From contig CM053026.1 of assembly GCA_028564925.1 (NCBI GenBank), forward strand, positions 592,901,661 to 592,965,660: DNA of 64,000 nt, in the 5' to 3' direction. Shown here piece after piece: positions 21,205 to 33,757 of the stretch; positions within the stretch are counted from its first letter, which is position 1, and each line of letters opens with the position of its first letter. The translations under genes were made by a program, and so were the position numbers. The DNA is from Lithobates sylvaticus (taxonomy: Eukaryota; Chordata; Amphibia; Anura; Ranidae). Under the pieces are notes generated by a model. It was not told where the DNA came from. It did no database searches and saw only the letters and a list, made by a program, of their open reading frames with translations.

Positions 21205-21239
21205 TTAATTTACTCCTAAATTTCAAAGGAGAAAAGCTG

Positions 21240-23265
21240 AGTTTGACTTAACGGTAACTCCTTTACTGAGAGTCTTCCAGGACAGCCATGAGACTTAGGG
21301 CTCCTCCTACCAGCATAGGAAACACGTTAACCCCCACCATATAAAAGGGCAGTCCTCCAGGCCCCATGTCAGTATTCTCGAGAACCATAGGACATCCCTG
21401 TAAAACATATGTATAATACACATTACTTCAAGACAAAACAAGGTGGGAATCTGGCTGTCCTGGAAGACACTCAGAAAAGGTGTTACCGGTAAGTCTAACT
21501 CAGCTTTTCTCTAAATGTCTTCCAGGACAGCCATGAGATGATGAGCCAGAATTTAGCAGTCTAGGGAGGGAACTACCTGAAGGACCTTACAACCAAACGC
21601 CTGCTCCTGAGCAGATAGGAGATCCAGGCGATAATGTTTAAATCAAGGTAAAAAAACTGGACCATGTGACAACCCTGCAAATTTCTTCCAGTGAGGCTTC
21701 AGCCCTCTCAGCCCAAAATGCAGACAAGGCTCTTGTTGAGTGCGCAGTGACAAAAAGGCGGAGGAACTTCCCTAATTTTGTAAGTTTCAGAAATGGCTTT
21801 CTTTATCCATCTAGCCAATGTGGCTTTAGATGCCCTCTTTCCCTTGTGTGCTCCTGAAAAAAGAGGACAGACAAGGTGTCTGTTTTTCTAAAGGTCTTGG
21901 TGACCTCAAGGTAGACGAGAAGAATTTGTCTCACGTCTAAAAAACAACATTTTCTTTCTTGGTTGGCCTTTGAACTATAAAAGGTTGGCAGTACAATGTC
22001 CTGGGATCTGTGGAATGTACTGGCCACTTTAGGCAGAAATCCTGGATCAGTTTTCAAAGGCTCCCTCACTGATAGGGCTTGTAACTCACCTACGACATGA
22101 GGAAAATTGTTTTTAAGGTAAGTAACTTAACTGAAATATCCTCTAGGGGCTCAAAAGGGAATTCTACCAGAGTTTGAAGCACCAGGGACAGGTCCCAGGT
22201 TAGACAACTTCTAACCACTACTGGCCTGGACCTAGAAATGTATTTAAAGAATCTAGTTATAGTGGGATTTTCCAAGAGAGAAAATTGGAGAAAAACACTG
22301 ATAGCTGCCGCCTGTACCTTTAAAGTACTAACTGAAAGACCTTTGTCCTCACCCTCTTTCTTCCAGACCTTGGACTATATGGCTCTAGTGACTGGTTTTC
22401 TGCAATTTATCAGGGTCTTGACTACTTTGTCAGAGAACCCCTGGGCGCTCAGTATCTTTTCATTAGCAATCAGGCCGTCAAACTTAAGGAAACCACCTGT
22501 GGATGCGACACTGGACCCTGCGATAATAAGTCTTGTCTCTTCGGAAGACTCAGTGGAGGCTCTGAGACCAGAGTCTGTAACAGGGAAAACCACGTCCTCT
22601 TGGGCCAAAAAGGGGCTATAAGAATAAGATCTGTTTCTTCTATAAGAAACTTCCGGAATTAGATGGATCGGCGGGAAGGCGTAACAGAGGCTGAATGGCC
22701 ACAGATTCACCAGAGCATCGAGCCCCAATGATTGATCCGCTGGGTTCAGAGAAAAGAACTTCTGTTTGCAGATCAGAACAATCGAAAGACAGATCTGTCG
22801 GTGAGACCCGCAAAGATTACGGGAATGAGGGACCAATTGTCTCGACACACCCCGGTAGTGGCTTAGATAATCTGCCAGACAGTTTTGTGTCCCCTTCAGG
22901 TACACTCCTGTAATTGAGGCTAGATTCCCTTCTGCCCATGATAAAATCTCCTGGGCAATAGATTGACGTATCCGACTCCTCGTACCTCCCTGTTTGTTGA
23001 GGTACGCAACAGTAGTGATATTGTTGGATAGAATCTTGTGATTGTGACCCCTGATTTCCATCTGAAATGCCTGCAAGGCTCTCTGAACCACTAAAACCTC
23101 TCTTCGATTCAATTAACCCGCGTCTGTCCTGGTTCCTTAGCAGAAACAGCTGTAATGGGCATTGATGAAATCTTGCCCATGGCACTGCGGGAAAGCAAGA
23201 GGTCATTAGACCTACTGCTCTTGAAACTTCTCTCAGCGAGACTGATTGGTCTGTAAGGCTGTGTA
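21240..23265 (-). mobile_element. DIRS-type tyrosine-recombinase retrotransposon fossil
   Basis: Minus-strand coding traces occur in the DIRS order: an RNase H-like region (around 22817-23206 and 22375-23112, with NNITTVAYLNKQGGTRSR and QEILSWAEGNLASI) followed by a tyrosine recombinase region (around 21803-22275, with RPVVVRSCLTWDLSLVLQTL and FLPKVASTFHRSQDIVLP). The plus-strand words TCTTCCAGGACAGCCATGAG recur at 21269 and 21519 and mark the terminal/internal complementary sequences of this group. The reverse transcriptase end is absent, so the copy is 5'-truncated; it is broken in several places and probably of moderate age. Confidence 0.88.
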
Positions 23266-23279
23266 TAATAACCTGACCA

Positions 23280-24180
23280 TAGTTAGTGATTAATATTCAG
23301 GCATGGAAAAGGGGGCAGAAAGATAGTAAGAGAGAAGTGTATAAGAGGAGGGGGAGAAAAGGTGTATGGGGAACTGTGACAGGCGGGGGGAAGGATGGAA
23401 TCAAAGGTAGCCAAAAGGACCCTTAAACAACAGGATATCAAAGATGTACAATGTGATATTAGTTGGGGTTGATTGCTACAGGCTGTCCAGCACAGAGGGG
23501 AAGATGTCAACCATTTTTTGTTTATACTCTTCCGAAACGGAGTAGTTCAACCAATAAAACCATGCTTTGCTGAATTTTTTGGTAGTCCCTTTAAGAGAGC
23601 TGGTTAAGTATTTAATTTGTTGGATGTCTTTAATGCGGTGGAACCATTGTCGATTGTGGGTGGCAAAGGGGGATTTCTACAAGGTTGTAATGCAGGAATG
23701 GGCTGCATTGATCAGATTTTTAGATGTTTTGAAAAAAGCATTGGTGGAGAAGAAAAAAAAACCTGGATCTCTAGGTATAATGCAGTCGGTGAACTTTGGG
23801 GTTAGGGTATGTACCAGGGTCCAAAAATTATGTAGACAAGGACATGACCAGAATATATGCAACTAGTCCCCCTGGGGAGAGTCGCACTGTCAACAGGAGT
23901 CTGGAATATTTGGGTATATGGAGTGTGAAAGCTTGTATGGTGCCATCTGGAGACTAGTTTGTATCTAGCTTCCTGGTAATTATTGGTGATTGAGGAGCAA
24001 ACCGATAAGAAAGAATCTTGGACCTGGCTTGGGAATTAAGTTTAGTACAAAGGTCAGATTGCCACTGATCCAGGAACCTGGGTGTGTTCTGAGATATTTC
24101 TGAGATAAATTGTACAAAAATAAAACCACCCTTCAAATGTTTCAGGTATATCCAAATTCACCACTGGATACAAACATTTC
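23280..24180 (-). mobile_element. L1/Tx1-like LINE, 3' end of ORF2
   Basis: Minus-strand frames read, in order, LDQWQSDLCTKLNSQARSKI (about 24060), a YKLVSRWHHT-type segment, then LHIFWSCPCLHNFWTLVHTL (about 23840) and KNLINAAHSCITTL. This is the C-terminal cysteine-histidine region of L1-clade ORF2 (HIFW.CP...FW), with in-frame stops and a frame change near 23880. Downstream are a poor 3' UTR and a junction with the DIRS fossil near 23270. The N-terminal endonuclease and most of the reverse transcriptase are missing. Confidence 0.8.
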
Positions 24181-24489
24181 TGGATGCGCATCACCCTCCT
24201 AACTCACATTATTTGAACATGTATGTTCCAATTATCTTCATTCCTCTAGACTCATTTCAGCTCTATACTACCTAATAAAACTCACTTTCCTCTTCTTACA
24301 ATGCAAAATAATATTGTAAAATGGTGCCAAGACTTACATGATACTAAGTAGCTAGAGGATCAGTACCAAATCTGGTCTACAAATTCCAAATGCTCACTGC
24401 TCATCACACTACAGGAATTTACATATACAGCCCTAACAAGCTGGAACCTAATAACTTCCTGGATAACCCATCCTAGTCCCACACATTCC
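24181..24489. other. Intron, possibly further LINE-derived DNA
   Basis: AT-rich sequence next to the L1-like LINE. No reading frame resemblance was clear enough to extend the element. Confidence 0.3.
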
Positions 24490-24840
24490 AATATTTGCTA
24501 TAGGGGCAGTAGCACGGAGGAGGAGCATTTGATTTTTAAAATTTTTATTTTAACCAAGTTGCATTTTCATGCATTTGTAGTGCACTTAACACATGCATTC
24601 TGGTGTGAAAAAGTTGGCCGGTTAGAGTGGCTGGGCAGCGCCGGGACGTCTCCCAAACAACGCACTTGGCTCAGAGAGGCATGCTGATAGTGGGGGCATT
24701 GCGGGAAGGACGGGGACAGCCAAAGAGCTTTTTTTAAAGCTTTGCAAGCACCTGCTAGTAAAAGGATGTCAGGCTGACAAGTCCCTCCTGCCAGACAAAA
24801 TTGTGGAAGAATACCTGAAGAATTCTCCACACTGCCTATA
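24490..24840. repeat. MITE-like repeat, GC-rich core
   Basis: GGGGCAGTAGCACGGAGGAG on the left and a GC-rich core with CACCTGCTAGTAAAAGG. The ATGCATTTGTAGTGCACTTAAC words around 24570 resemble the 'gcatt/aatgc' repeat near 18830. Ends not defined. Confidence 0.3.
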
Positions 24841-26400
24841 CCTATAGAGGTGAGAGTATATTTATACTAATTATTAAGAATAAGCAAAACCTTTAATGTA
24901 CATAATCTGGACATAGGTGCACTTTAAGCACACCTATAATAAGTATGGGGACATCTACTGCTGGCCTCCTGAAAATGCTAGTTGCCTGAATATTTGACTT
25001 CATCCACAGGTGCAGAAACAGAAAATGTAAGAATAATTTTTCTCTATATTTGTTTCAGGTTTGACTGAAAATGTTGAAGTCAAAAGTATGACTGCCAGTG
25101 AACCAACATTCTCAAAAGGAGAGATCTGCAAAGGCAACCTACACATGCGACTACTGTACTGATGCATAATGATGTTTGATCAAATTAGGTTTTAATATTT
25201 ATGACGTTTTTGAACTTTTTGTGTGTACAAATAAACATTCGACTGTGGATACATTGCTAAAGTAAATGTAAAATCTAATGGATTGTGTACACTTGCAGTA
25301 GCTCTCTAAAGAGCGACCAGAGGTGGATCACCTTTTAGCGAGCATTTGACAGGCAGCGAGGAGGCATTTTGCTTCCTCAATGCCTATTTTAATTAAAGAC
25401 CCACACCACAGCAGTGTGCAGTGAAGGCAGTTACGGCATGGGCACATTTATCTGAATGGGTCATATTTTGTGAGCGATATTGCCTACAAAACAAGACTTG
25501 GGGGGGCCATGACATGTGTGTACTGCCCCTACGCCTGCCTTTGCAGCTTAGGTATGCATGATTTTACTGCCCCATTTCCAACCACAGTGTAAACTAGGTC
25601 TTACGTTTAGTTTGCTAAATGCTGTGTACATTTTAATTTTTACTGTAGATTGTGTTCACTTTTTTATCCTTTGCTACAGATGGGTGCTGTGGACCTCCTG
25701 CAACTTTTTGTAGCCACTGCATGGGTTCACTCCAACAATGTACTGCATGTATGACATTTCTCAGGGTGGGTTTCCAAAACTGACAACAGTGGTCCATGGC
25801 TGCATAATGCGTGTTGAAAAAAAACTTGCTGTCTCCTCTCCATCACCCATGTAACTGAGTGAAAACACAGAAGCACAAATTAATTAAAAGGAGAGTGCAT
25901 TGCCATTGTATAGGATGTTTCTGAATAGGGAGTATCACCATTATTTTATTTAAAGCTGTAAATATTATCTCTGAAGAGACACTAACATGGTATAAAATTA
26001 ATTTTAGTGATTAGATCTAAATCTACAATAAAGAAAACACCCACAAAATAAAAACAAAATCCAACTTTAACAATTTCCATACCCTGCAATACGTCCAGAA
26101 CAGGAACTTTTTTCCTGCTAAATGAATAGGGATGTGCTTAGACTGTCGTGGAGAAAGTATAATTGTTCTGTGCAAAGACTTGTGGTGAGATTTGAAAATA
26201 CCCAGAACAAAAGGTTAAGGTTACCAAAGAATCTTAAACCGTTTGGCTCTATATCAAATTTCTTGATCCCTGAAAATGTCAGGACAGTACAAAATATCCT
26301 CCAAATGCCCCTTTTTGGCAGAGGACACTGCTATGGGGGGCAGAGGGCACAGGACACTACTGCTGGGGGGTCAGAAGACGCTACCACATGTGGGAGGATC
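24841..26400. other. Intron with one worn repeat (25265-25600)
   Basis: The 25265-25600 segment (GATTGTGTACACTTGCAG to CAGTGTAAACTAGGTCTTA) is GC-richer and has loosely inverted ends, suggesting a worn MITE. The rest is AT-rich without recognised features. No LRBA exon was seen. Confidence 0.35.
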
Positions 26401-26411
26401 ACAGGAGACTA

Positions 26412-26412
<1 letters not shown>

Positions 26413-26475
<63 letters not shown>
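26413..26475. repeat. (TG)n microsatellite followed by G-run
   Basis: An uninterrupted TG run passes into GAGGGGGGGGGGG at 26474-26486. Confidence 0.97.
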
Positions 26476-26477
<2 letters not shown>

Positions 26478-26597
26478 GGGGGGGGGCAGAGGACACTAAA
26501 GTGGGGGTAGCAGAGATAACTATTGTGGAGAGGGTAGGGGGCTGCAGAGGACAATGCTATGGGGAAAACTACAGGCGAGGAGTGATTCAGTGTACTT

Positions 26598-27445
26598 TAA
26601 GAAAACAAAACTTTTTCCCCTTCATGACCAGGCCATTTTTTGCAAAACGGCACTGTGTTTCTTTTTACAGACAATTACGCGGTCGTGCGACAAATAAAAT
26701 GTATGTCCTTTTATTCCCACAAATAGAGCTTTCTTTTGGTGGTAATTACAGCGGGCCCTTTACCACGTAATCAGCTGTCAGCCAATGACAGCTGATCATG
26801 ATAGTAAACAGAAGCTGGTTTCCGGCATTTTTTTTTTCCACGCCGTCAGCATGAAGAAAAGAAGAAAGCCATTAACCGGCTTCTGTTAGTGGGACATCAA
26901 TCCCTTTAGTGATCACCAGTGCTGCCAATTAGTGCCACCAATCAGTGCCACCCAGCAATGGCCATCAGTACTGCTAATCAGTGCCACCCATCTGGCATTT
27001 TTTTTTTCCACGCCGTCAGCATGAAGAAAAGAAGAAAGCCATTAACCGGCTTCTGTTAGTGGGACATCAATCCCTTTAGTGATCACCAGTGCTGCCAATT
27101 AGTGCCACCAATTAGTGCCACCCAGCAATGGCCATCAGTACTGATCAGTGTCGCCTCTCCACGATGCCCATCAGTGCAGCCCATCAGCGAAGGAGAAAAA
27201 TTACCTGTTTGCAAAATTTTATAACAAAATATAAAAAAATGTTTTGTTTTACAAAACTTTCGGTCTTTTTTTGTTTGTTTAGCAACAAAAAAAAAACCCA
27301 GTGGTGATTAAATACCACCAAAAGAAAGCACTATTTGTGTGAAAAAAATAACAATTTAATTTGGGAACAGTGTTGCATGACCACACAATTGTCATTCAAA
27401 TTGTGAGTGCTGAAAACTGAAAATTGGCCTGGGCAGGAAGTGGGT
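26598..27445. mobile_element. Family A relative in head-to-head (inverted) form
   Basis: The left part reads in the family A direction (CCCCTTCATGACCAGGCC, ACAATTACGCGGTCGTGCGA, AATAGAGCTTTCTTTTGGTG). The right part reads as its reverse complement (CACCAAAAGAAAGCACTATT, TGCATGACCACACAATTGTC, AATTGGCCTGGGCAGGAAG). Thus two opposed family A ends enclose a central region that carries a recent tandem duplication. Confidence 0.7.
26824..27143. repeat. Near-identical 170-bp tandem duplication
   Basis: The segment starting GGCATTTTTTTTTCCACGCC at 26824 is repeated at 26994 and runs through AGTGATCACCAGTGCTGCC and GGCCATCAGTACTG. The ~150 comparable bases differ at about one site (ACCAATCAGTG versus ACCAATTAGTG). 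Inside each unit GTGCCACC(A/C) words form a smaller ragged repeat. Confidence 0.93.
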
Positions 27446-27544
27446 ACAAATGCCAAGGAAGCAAGTTGTTAAAGTTCATGTGCGTATAAAGGCAGGTGTC
27501 CCAATACTTTTGACAATATCGTGTATATATCTCCACTTGAGTTC

Positions 27545-28490
<946 letters not shown>

Positions 28491-28916
28491 AAGTGGATGT
28501 ATCACAAAGCTTATAAAAGCAGTATTTCTTTAGAGGTGAGGGAATACTTGGCAAAGTTACTGGGCTTACCACCGTTGTGGTAGCGGTGTTCAACATAAAA
28601 AACTGTTCAGCATTAACATAGTGTGAGACCTAATAGGCAAGTGCTGTGAGTAACTTGTGAGTACTGCGGGTGACTGGTGTGCACCGCTGGATGACTGGCA
28701 AGGACCGCGATTGACTGGTGAGGACCGTGAGGTTCCCCAAGTATAACTGGGAGTACAAGAACTCTGCGGGCGGTGAGATAAGGGATCAGTAGGAGAGGAC
28801 GCCAAAGACCGCGTAAATTAGGAATAAAATTAATTAGAGTCAGGAAGCGAGTTACAGTTAATCGGGAAGACAAACTCCTAATCATATAGGAGTATCACCA
28901 TAAATTAGTGGAAACG

Positions 28917-29440
28917 ATGTCCAACATGTATAGTAATGCGACTCAGTGCACATTTTGTGATATGTATGCTTTCCTTAAGCATCCGATCGAGCGAAAATTC
29001 TGCTGCGCAAAATGTGAGCAGGTTGCTTCCTTGGAAATTTCCTAAATCTAGGAAAGCAGCTGGCAACATCGTGAAGCATCTCCAACCTGAAAGTGAGTTT
29101 GGAACGAACCTGACAGGTATTGGCAGGGGCCAGCACAGAGGCGGGTGGAGATGCAGGGGTGCAGGCACAAGAGCAGAGAAGTTGGGTGACAGGTGGGGTA
29201 GAGGGGAAGGTGTCAGGAAGGCCAGTCCCGAGCTTGAACATCCCAATAAGTATGCCCTCTTGCATGATGTTTGGGAAAGCAGTCAAGGAGTGGCATTGCT
29301 GGAGCAGAGCGACGTCCCTAGCTGCCAGGGGAAAAACTCCATCAGTGAGAGTGGGGGCAAGGCTAAGAGTAAGGTAAGACAGATCCTGGTGGTAAGGGAT
29401 TTAGTTATTTGAAGGACAGCGAGAGAAATCTGTCACAAAG
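28917..29440 (+). pseudogene. CR1-like ORF1 remnant
   Basis: Starting at 28917 the frame reads MSNMYSNATQCTFCDMYAFL, then KHPIERKFCCAKCEQVASLE, a CxxC...CxxC zinc-knuckle-like start typical of frog CR1 ORF1. A frame change follows near 29030. A later segment (KVRQILVVRDLVI) resembles the 'VVGDSLLRG' esterase-like motif region. Confidence 0.65.
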
Positions 29441-29559
29441 ATCGTGCTCGCATGAACAATATGATGTTTACGGAGTAAAAAAATGGAAGTGCTTTAGGAA
29501 CACAGTGTATTACAATAGATAATAAATATAAAAGCACTAAGAAAAGGCCTTCAAAAAAT

Positions 29560-31090
29560 ATAAGGCTGAGGGGTCATTGTCAGCATTCCAGCACTACAAA
29601 AAATGCAATAAGAAATGTAAGAGCGCAATCAGGGCAGCTAGAATAGACCACGAAAGTCACACAGCGGAGAGTAAAAAAAATCCCAAGAAATGTTTTAAAT
29701 ATATTAACAGTAAGAAAGTGAGGCCAAAGCATTATTGGCCCCATAAAGGATGATGAAGAGAATTTGGTTAGAAACGACAAGGAGAAGGCAAAGTTTTTAC
29801 ATGCATTCTTCTCCTGTTTTTCATTAAGGAAATAGGGGGATATAGTAACCAAGACTGTAATGTTAATAACACATCACAGAATGTACCCTCATGGCTAACA
29901 GAAGCCAGTATCAGAAATAGACTTGAAAAACGTAACACAAATAGGTCACCGGGACCAGATAGCTTACACCCGAGGGTCCTTAAGGAACTCAGTCAGGTGA
30001 TAGCTAGACCATTGTTCCTCATTTTTATGGACAGTTACAGACTGGAATGGTACCAGCTGATTGGAGAAAGACCCATGTGGTAACAATATTTAAAAAGGAC
30101 CAAGATATATCCCTGGAAACTACAGGCCAGTCAGCCTAACATCAATAGTCTGTAAACTATTGGAGGTGATAAGGGATTATATCCAAGATTATGCTAATGA
30201 AAACAGTATCATTAGAAGTAATCAGCATGGATTCATGAAGGATTGTTCTTGCCAGACCAATCTAAAATTCTATGAGTAAGCGAGCTGCCATCTAGATAAA
30301 GGAAGGCCTGTGGATGTGATAAATTTGGATTTGCATTTGATACAATTCCTCACAAATGTTTACTTTACAAACTGAGGTCTGTCGGCATGAACCATAGGGT
30401 ATGTACCTGGATTGAAAAATGGCTACATTGACGGGTCCAAAGGGTGGTGATAAATAGCGAGTACTCGAAATGGTCCGTGTGGTCGGTGGGTTCCCCCAAG
30501 GATCTGTCCTGGGACCAATTCTGTTTAACTTATTCATAAACGATATAGAGGTTCGTGTAAATAGCTCAGTATTTTCAGATGATACAAAGCTAAACAGGGC
30601 AATAACTTCTGTGGAAACCTTACAAGAAGACCTAAATAAAATAATGGGGTGGGCCACTACATGGCAAATGAGCTTTAATGTTGAAAAATGTAAAAGGTAA
30701 TGCATTTGGGTGCTAAAAATACGAATTCAAGTTACTCGCTAGGGTGAAAACCTCTGGGGGAAATCAGGAAAGAAAAGAACCTGGGGGTCCTGGTAGATGA
30801 CAGGCTCAGCAATGGCATGCAATGCCAAGCTGCTGCAAGCCAGCAGAATATTAGCATGCATAAAAAAAAAAAAAAAAAAAACAATAATTCTCCCACTCTA
30901 CAAGATACTGGTCTGGCCGCATCTTGAGTATGTTTGTCCAGTTCTGGGTACCGATCCTCAGGAAGGATGTGAGAAGTGCAACAAAGCTAATAAAGGAACT
31001 AGAGGATCTCAGCTACTGAGAAAGACTGCAAGCATTGAACTTATTCCCCCTGGAGAAGAGACACTTGAGAGGGGATATGATAGCGATATG
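29560..31090 (+). pseudogene. CR1-like reverse transcriptase remnant
   Basis: Pieces in changing frames include an FLHAFFSCF-type segment (29790), a stretch around TGPDSLHPRVL (29950) and SLTSIVCKLLE-like words (30130). The core at 30470-30700 reads GFPQGSVLGPILFNLFINDI, VFSDDTKLNRAITSVETLQE and WATTWQMSFNVEKCK. The catalytic box is FSDD where the clade has F/YADD. Stops and frame changes separate the pieces. Confidence 0.87.
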
Positions 31091-31419
31091 CAAATTACCA
31101 TACTGGCGACCCTAGCATAAGGGAAAAAAACTTTTCAGTGAAAGGGAGTCTAAAAAAAAGACATGTGGCCATTCACAAATTGAAAGAGAAGCCGTTTAAC
31201 CTTAATCTGTAATTCTCTTCCACAAGCAGTGGTATCAGCAGGGAGCGTTGATAGTTTAAAAAAACTATTAGATGGGCATCTTAACGATCACAACATACAA
31301 GGTTATACAATTTACTATTGACATAAGCACATGCATGCATGCACGCAAGCACACCCACCCACCACAGGTTGAACTGAATGGATTGGTGTCTTGTTCAACC
31401 TTACTGACTATGTACAGGC

Positions 31420-32250
31420 ATATGCTATGTACACTTAGCCCGTCAGTATACATTGCCTGCATTAATATAAATTAACACATTGCAGGTGCTGCATGTGCTA
31501 ATATAGGGGTACTATAGGGGCAAAGGCAATATGTACTACCAGGTGCAGACATTACAGACGTCATTATAGAAGAAACTTGCCTCAAAGAAGGCCTGGGATC
31601 CAGATGCAGTGAGCACAGCATCACAAAGGGAGGTAAAAGCATCAACACATCTAAAAGCTTACAGATCCGGAAAACCCATTTTTTTTTTTTTATTTGCAGC
31701 TCATTCATAAGCTGGGTTTAGCTTTTAGCAATTCACTTCTTAAAATTGACAGTTTTTTTTGCAAGGACAAAACAGATACAAAAATTTAGTAAAATAAACT
31801 ATGCTAGCCAGTAAGACAAATAAAGTTCAAACCTAATAACTACTTGCTTAAAACGTGTGGAAGTGAAAAGAGCAGAGGTTCTAATCTACAACATATAAAA
31901 CAACAAAACAGTAAGCCAGGGGTTTGAGGTTATAAAACTTTGGACCAATTCTCAGTACATACACAGAAGATCCAAAAGAGGGCAGTGTCTAAAAATATGC
32001 ATAGACTGAATAGTGCGTGGATGAGGAAGTGATGATCCACAGTGTTGAAAGCAGCAGTGTTTAGGAGGGAATACTATTCCTGGGATGTCAGCCAACAGGT
32101 TACTAGTGAGTTTTGTTATAGCAGTCTCTAGAGATGATGAATATCCACAAAACAAAAAACATCCAGCACCAGAATTTGCTGCTGGCCATTTTAGGAGTGA
32201 ATATGTTTTAGCTGTCTTTTTTAGAATGACACCCTGTCTGTCAGTTTGCA
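31420..32250. other. Intron, no recognised feature
   Basis: AT-rich single-copy-looking sequence with one poly-T run (31680-31691). No exon or repeat boundary was seen. Confidence 0.4.
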
Positions 32251-32251
32251 G

Positions 32252-32312
32252 TAATATTATTATTATTATTATTATACAGGGTTTTTATAGAGCCAACCGT
32301 TTGTGCAGCACT
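32252..32312 (-). mobile_element. SINE 3' tail fragment (reverse)
   Basis: (ATT)n followed by ACAGGGTTTTTATAGAGCCA and GTTTGTGCAGCACT is the reverse complement of the tail seen at 41218-41341 (AGCGCTGTGCAAAC, GCGCTATATAAATCCTGTAT). Confidence 0.75.
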
Positions 32313-32538
32313 AATACGACAAGCATTCACCCCCTTCTGACTTTTTTGCATTTCGAAGTGGTAAACCTGGAATTAAACTAGATTTGACTTTGTACTATTT
32401 GATTCATGCAACATACTCTAAAAGGTGCAAAGTTGTTTTCTTTGTATTTTTCTCAACTATTAATGAAAAATAACAGCACTGATCCAGCCCCCCCCCCCCC
32501 CCAATTCCTAACAGAACCACTATTGGCTGCAAAAACAG

Positions 32539-33415
32539 CAGTGTTTATTTTTGGCAGAAAATTTCAATTTAGTTTTAGAACTAAAATGGCATTTTAGTTT
32601 TAGTCCAATTCTAGTCATCGTATTTTAGTCGATTAAAATCTCCAGTACATTTTAGACAACTAAAATTGAAAGTGCACAGTACACAGCCCCCCACAATACA
32701 CAGCCGCCCTGCACGCCCAGTCTCCTGGGACAGCACTGCCAGTGTACTCTGAAGTTAAGAATAAATCACAGCCAGCCCTTTCTCATACACAGCTTCTCCT
32801 GTGTCACTCTCATTGTAAATCAAAGTCTCTAAATACATCAATAGCTCCGTTCTTTCACTGACCCGGTCACATGACTGCTCTCCTCTGACATTTCATGGAT
32901 GGTCATGTGACTGCTCTCCTCCAATCTAAAGCAACACTCGGAGGAGGAGAAGGATAGCGGCCGACAACAGAGCAATTTCAGTATTTAGAAGCTTAATTTT
33001 ACAATGAGGAGAATTACACAGGAGGAGCGGTGTAGGAGAAGGGGCTGGCAGTGATTTTCCCCTAAATTTAGACTATGCTGGCAGTGATGTCTCAGGGCCA
33101 GGAAAGGCGTGGCAGCCGGCCTGACTCCCTAATGTGTGGCACCCGGGGCGAACCGCCCAATCCCCACCCTGTTGGTAAAAACAAATATTGCTGTATATCA
33201 CGCACGCACTGTGTTATATGCCGATAAATATGGTAGTCCATGAGGGTAAACATCCCTCTTTGCCATTATCATCCCTTAGGAAAACGGATTGGATTTCCGG
33301 CATCGTTTTCGTCAGTGGACGAAAATGTGCTATACTTTGTTTCGTTTTTGTCACTGTAAAAATGCCACTGACGAAATCTTTAACGAAAGCGTTTTCGTTG
33401 ACGAAATTAACACTG
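32539..33415. mobile_element. hAT-type element with perfect 8-bp target duplication
   Basis: AAAAACAG lies on both sides (32531-32538 and 33416-33423). The left end CAGTGTTTATTTTTGGCAGA and the reverse complement of the right end, CAGTGTTAATTTCGTCAACG, are related terminal repeats. Subterminal words TTTTAGTTTTAGT on the left and TTTTCGTCAGTGGACGAAAA on the right are characteristic. It has no coding capacity. A remnant of another element's end (TTATATGCCGATAAATATGG at 33214) lies inside. Confidence 0.87.
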
Positions 33416-33757
33416 AAAAACAGCTGCAAGTCTTTTTGGGGTAAACCCAGATATACACCAATGTATTTTAGTATGAACATTTGTGTTTGAAAAACATTTG
33501 TATGAATATTTGTACAAAATTTCTCAGTATTTAAGTATTTAATTTTGGAATAAATAGAATTTAAGGGACGAAAACCACTTGCACTGTTCATTCAAGAAAA
33601 AAATTTCCATTCTGCTCTAATTTTCTCGCCATTGGCAATTTGACCCAACTAAAAATGAGAAAAATTAACTACTAGTGTATGGTCAGCTTAACACTCTACC
33701 ACCTTTGTGCATCTGTACTGCTGCTTACTGATACAATTGGTAAAGCAGCCATTTTGA

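Larger units (their letters stand above)
28510..31414 (+). mobile_element. CR1-like LINE, nearly full span but internally deleted
   Basis: The order is a 5' UTR with short GACTGGTGAGGACCG repeats (28510-28915), an ORF1 remnant (28917-29440), a reverse transcriptase remnant (about 29560-31090) and the typical 3' end with GGTTGAACTGAATGGATTGG and TGTCTTGTTCAACC (to 31414). The apurinic endonuclease region is essentially missing: ORF1-like sequence passes within about 100 bases (29440-29540) to reverse transcriptase sequence. Several frame changes and stops show it is inactive. Confidence 0.87.

Noticed and set aside
26822-27143. CRISPR-like or other regularly spaced array
   Set aside because: It is a simple two-copy tandem duplication in a vertebrate repeat, with no short repeat/spacer structure.
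28936-29412. 158-codon frame as a host gene
   Set aside because: It lies within the ORF1 part of the CR1-like LINE and runs through several of its frames.
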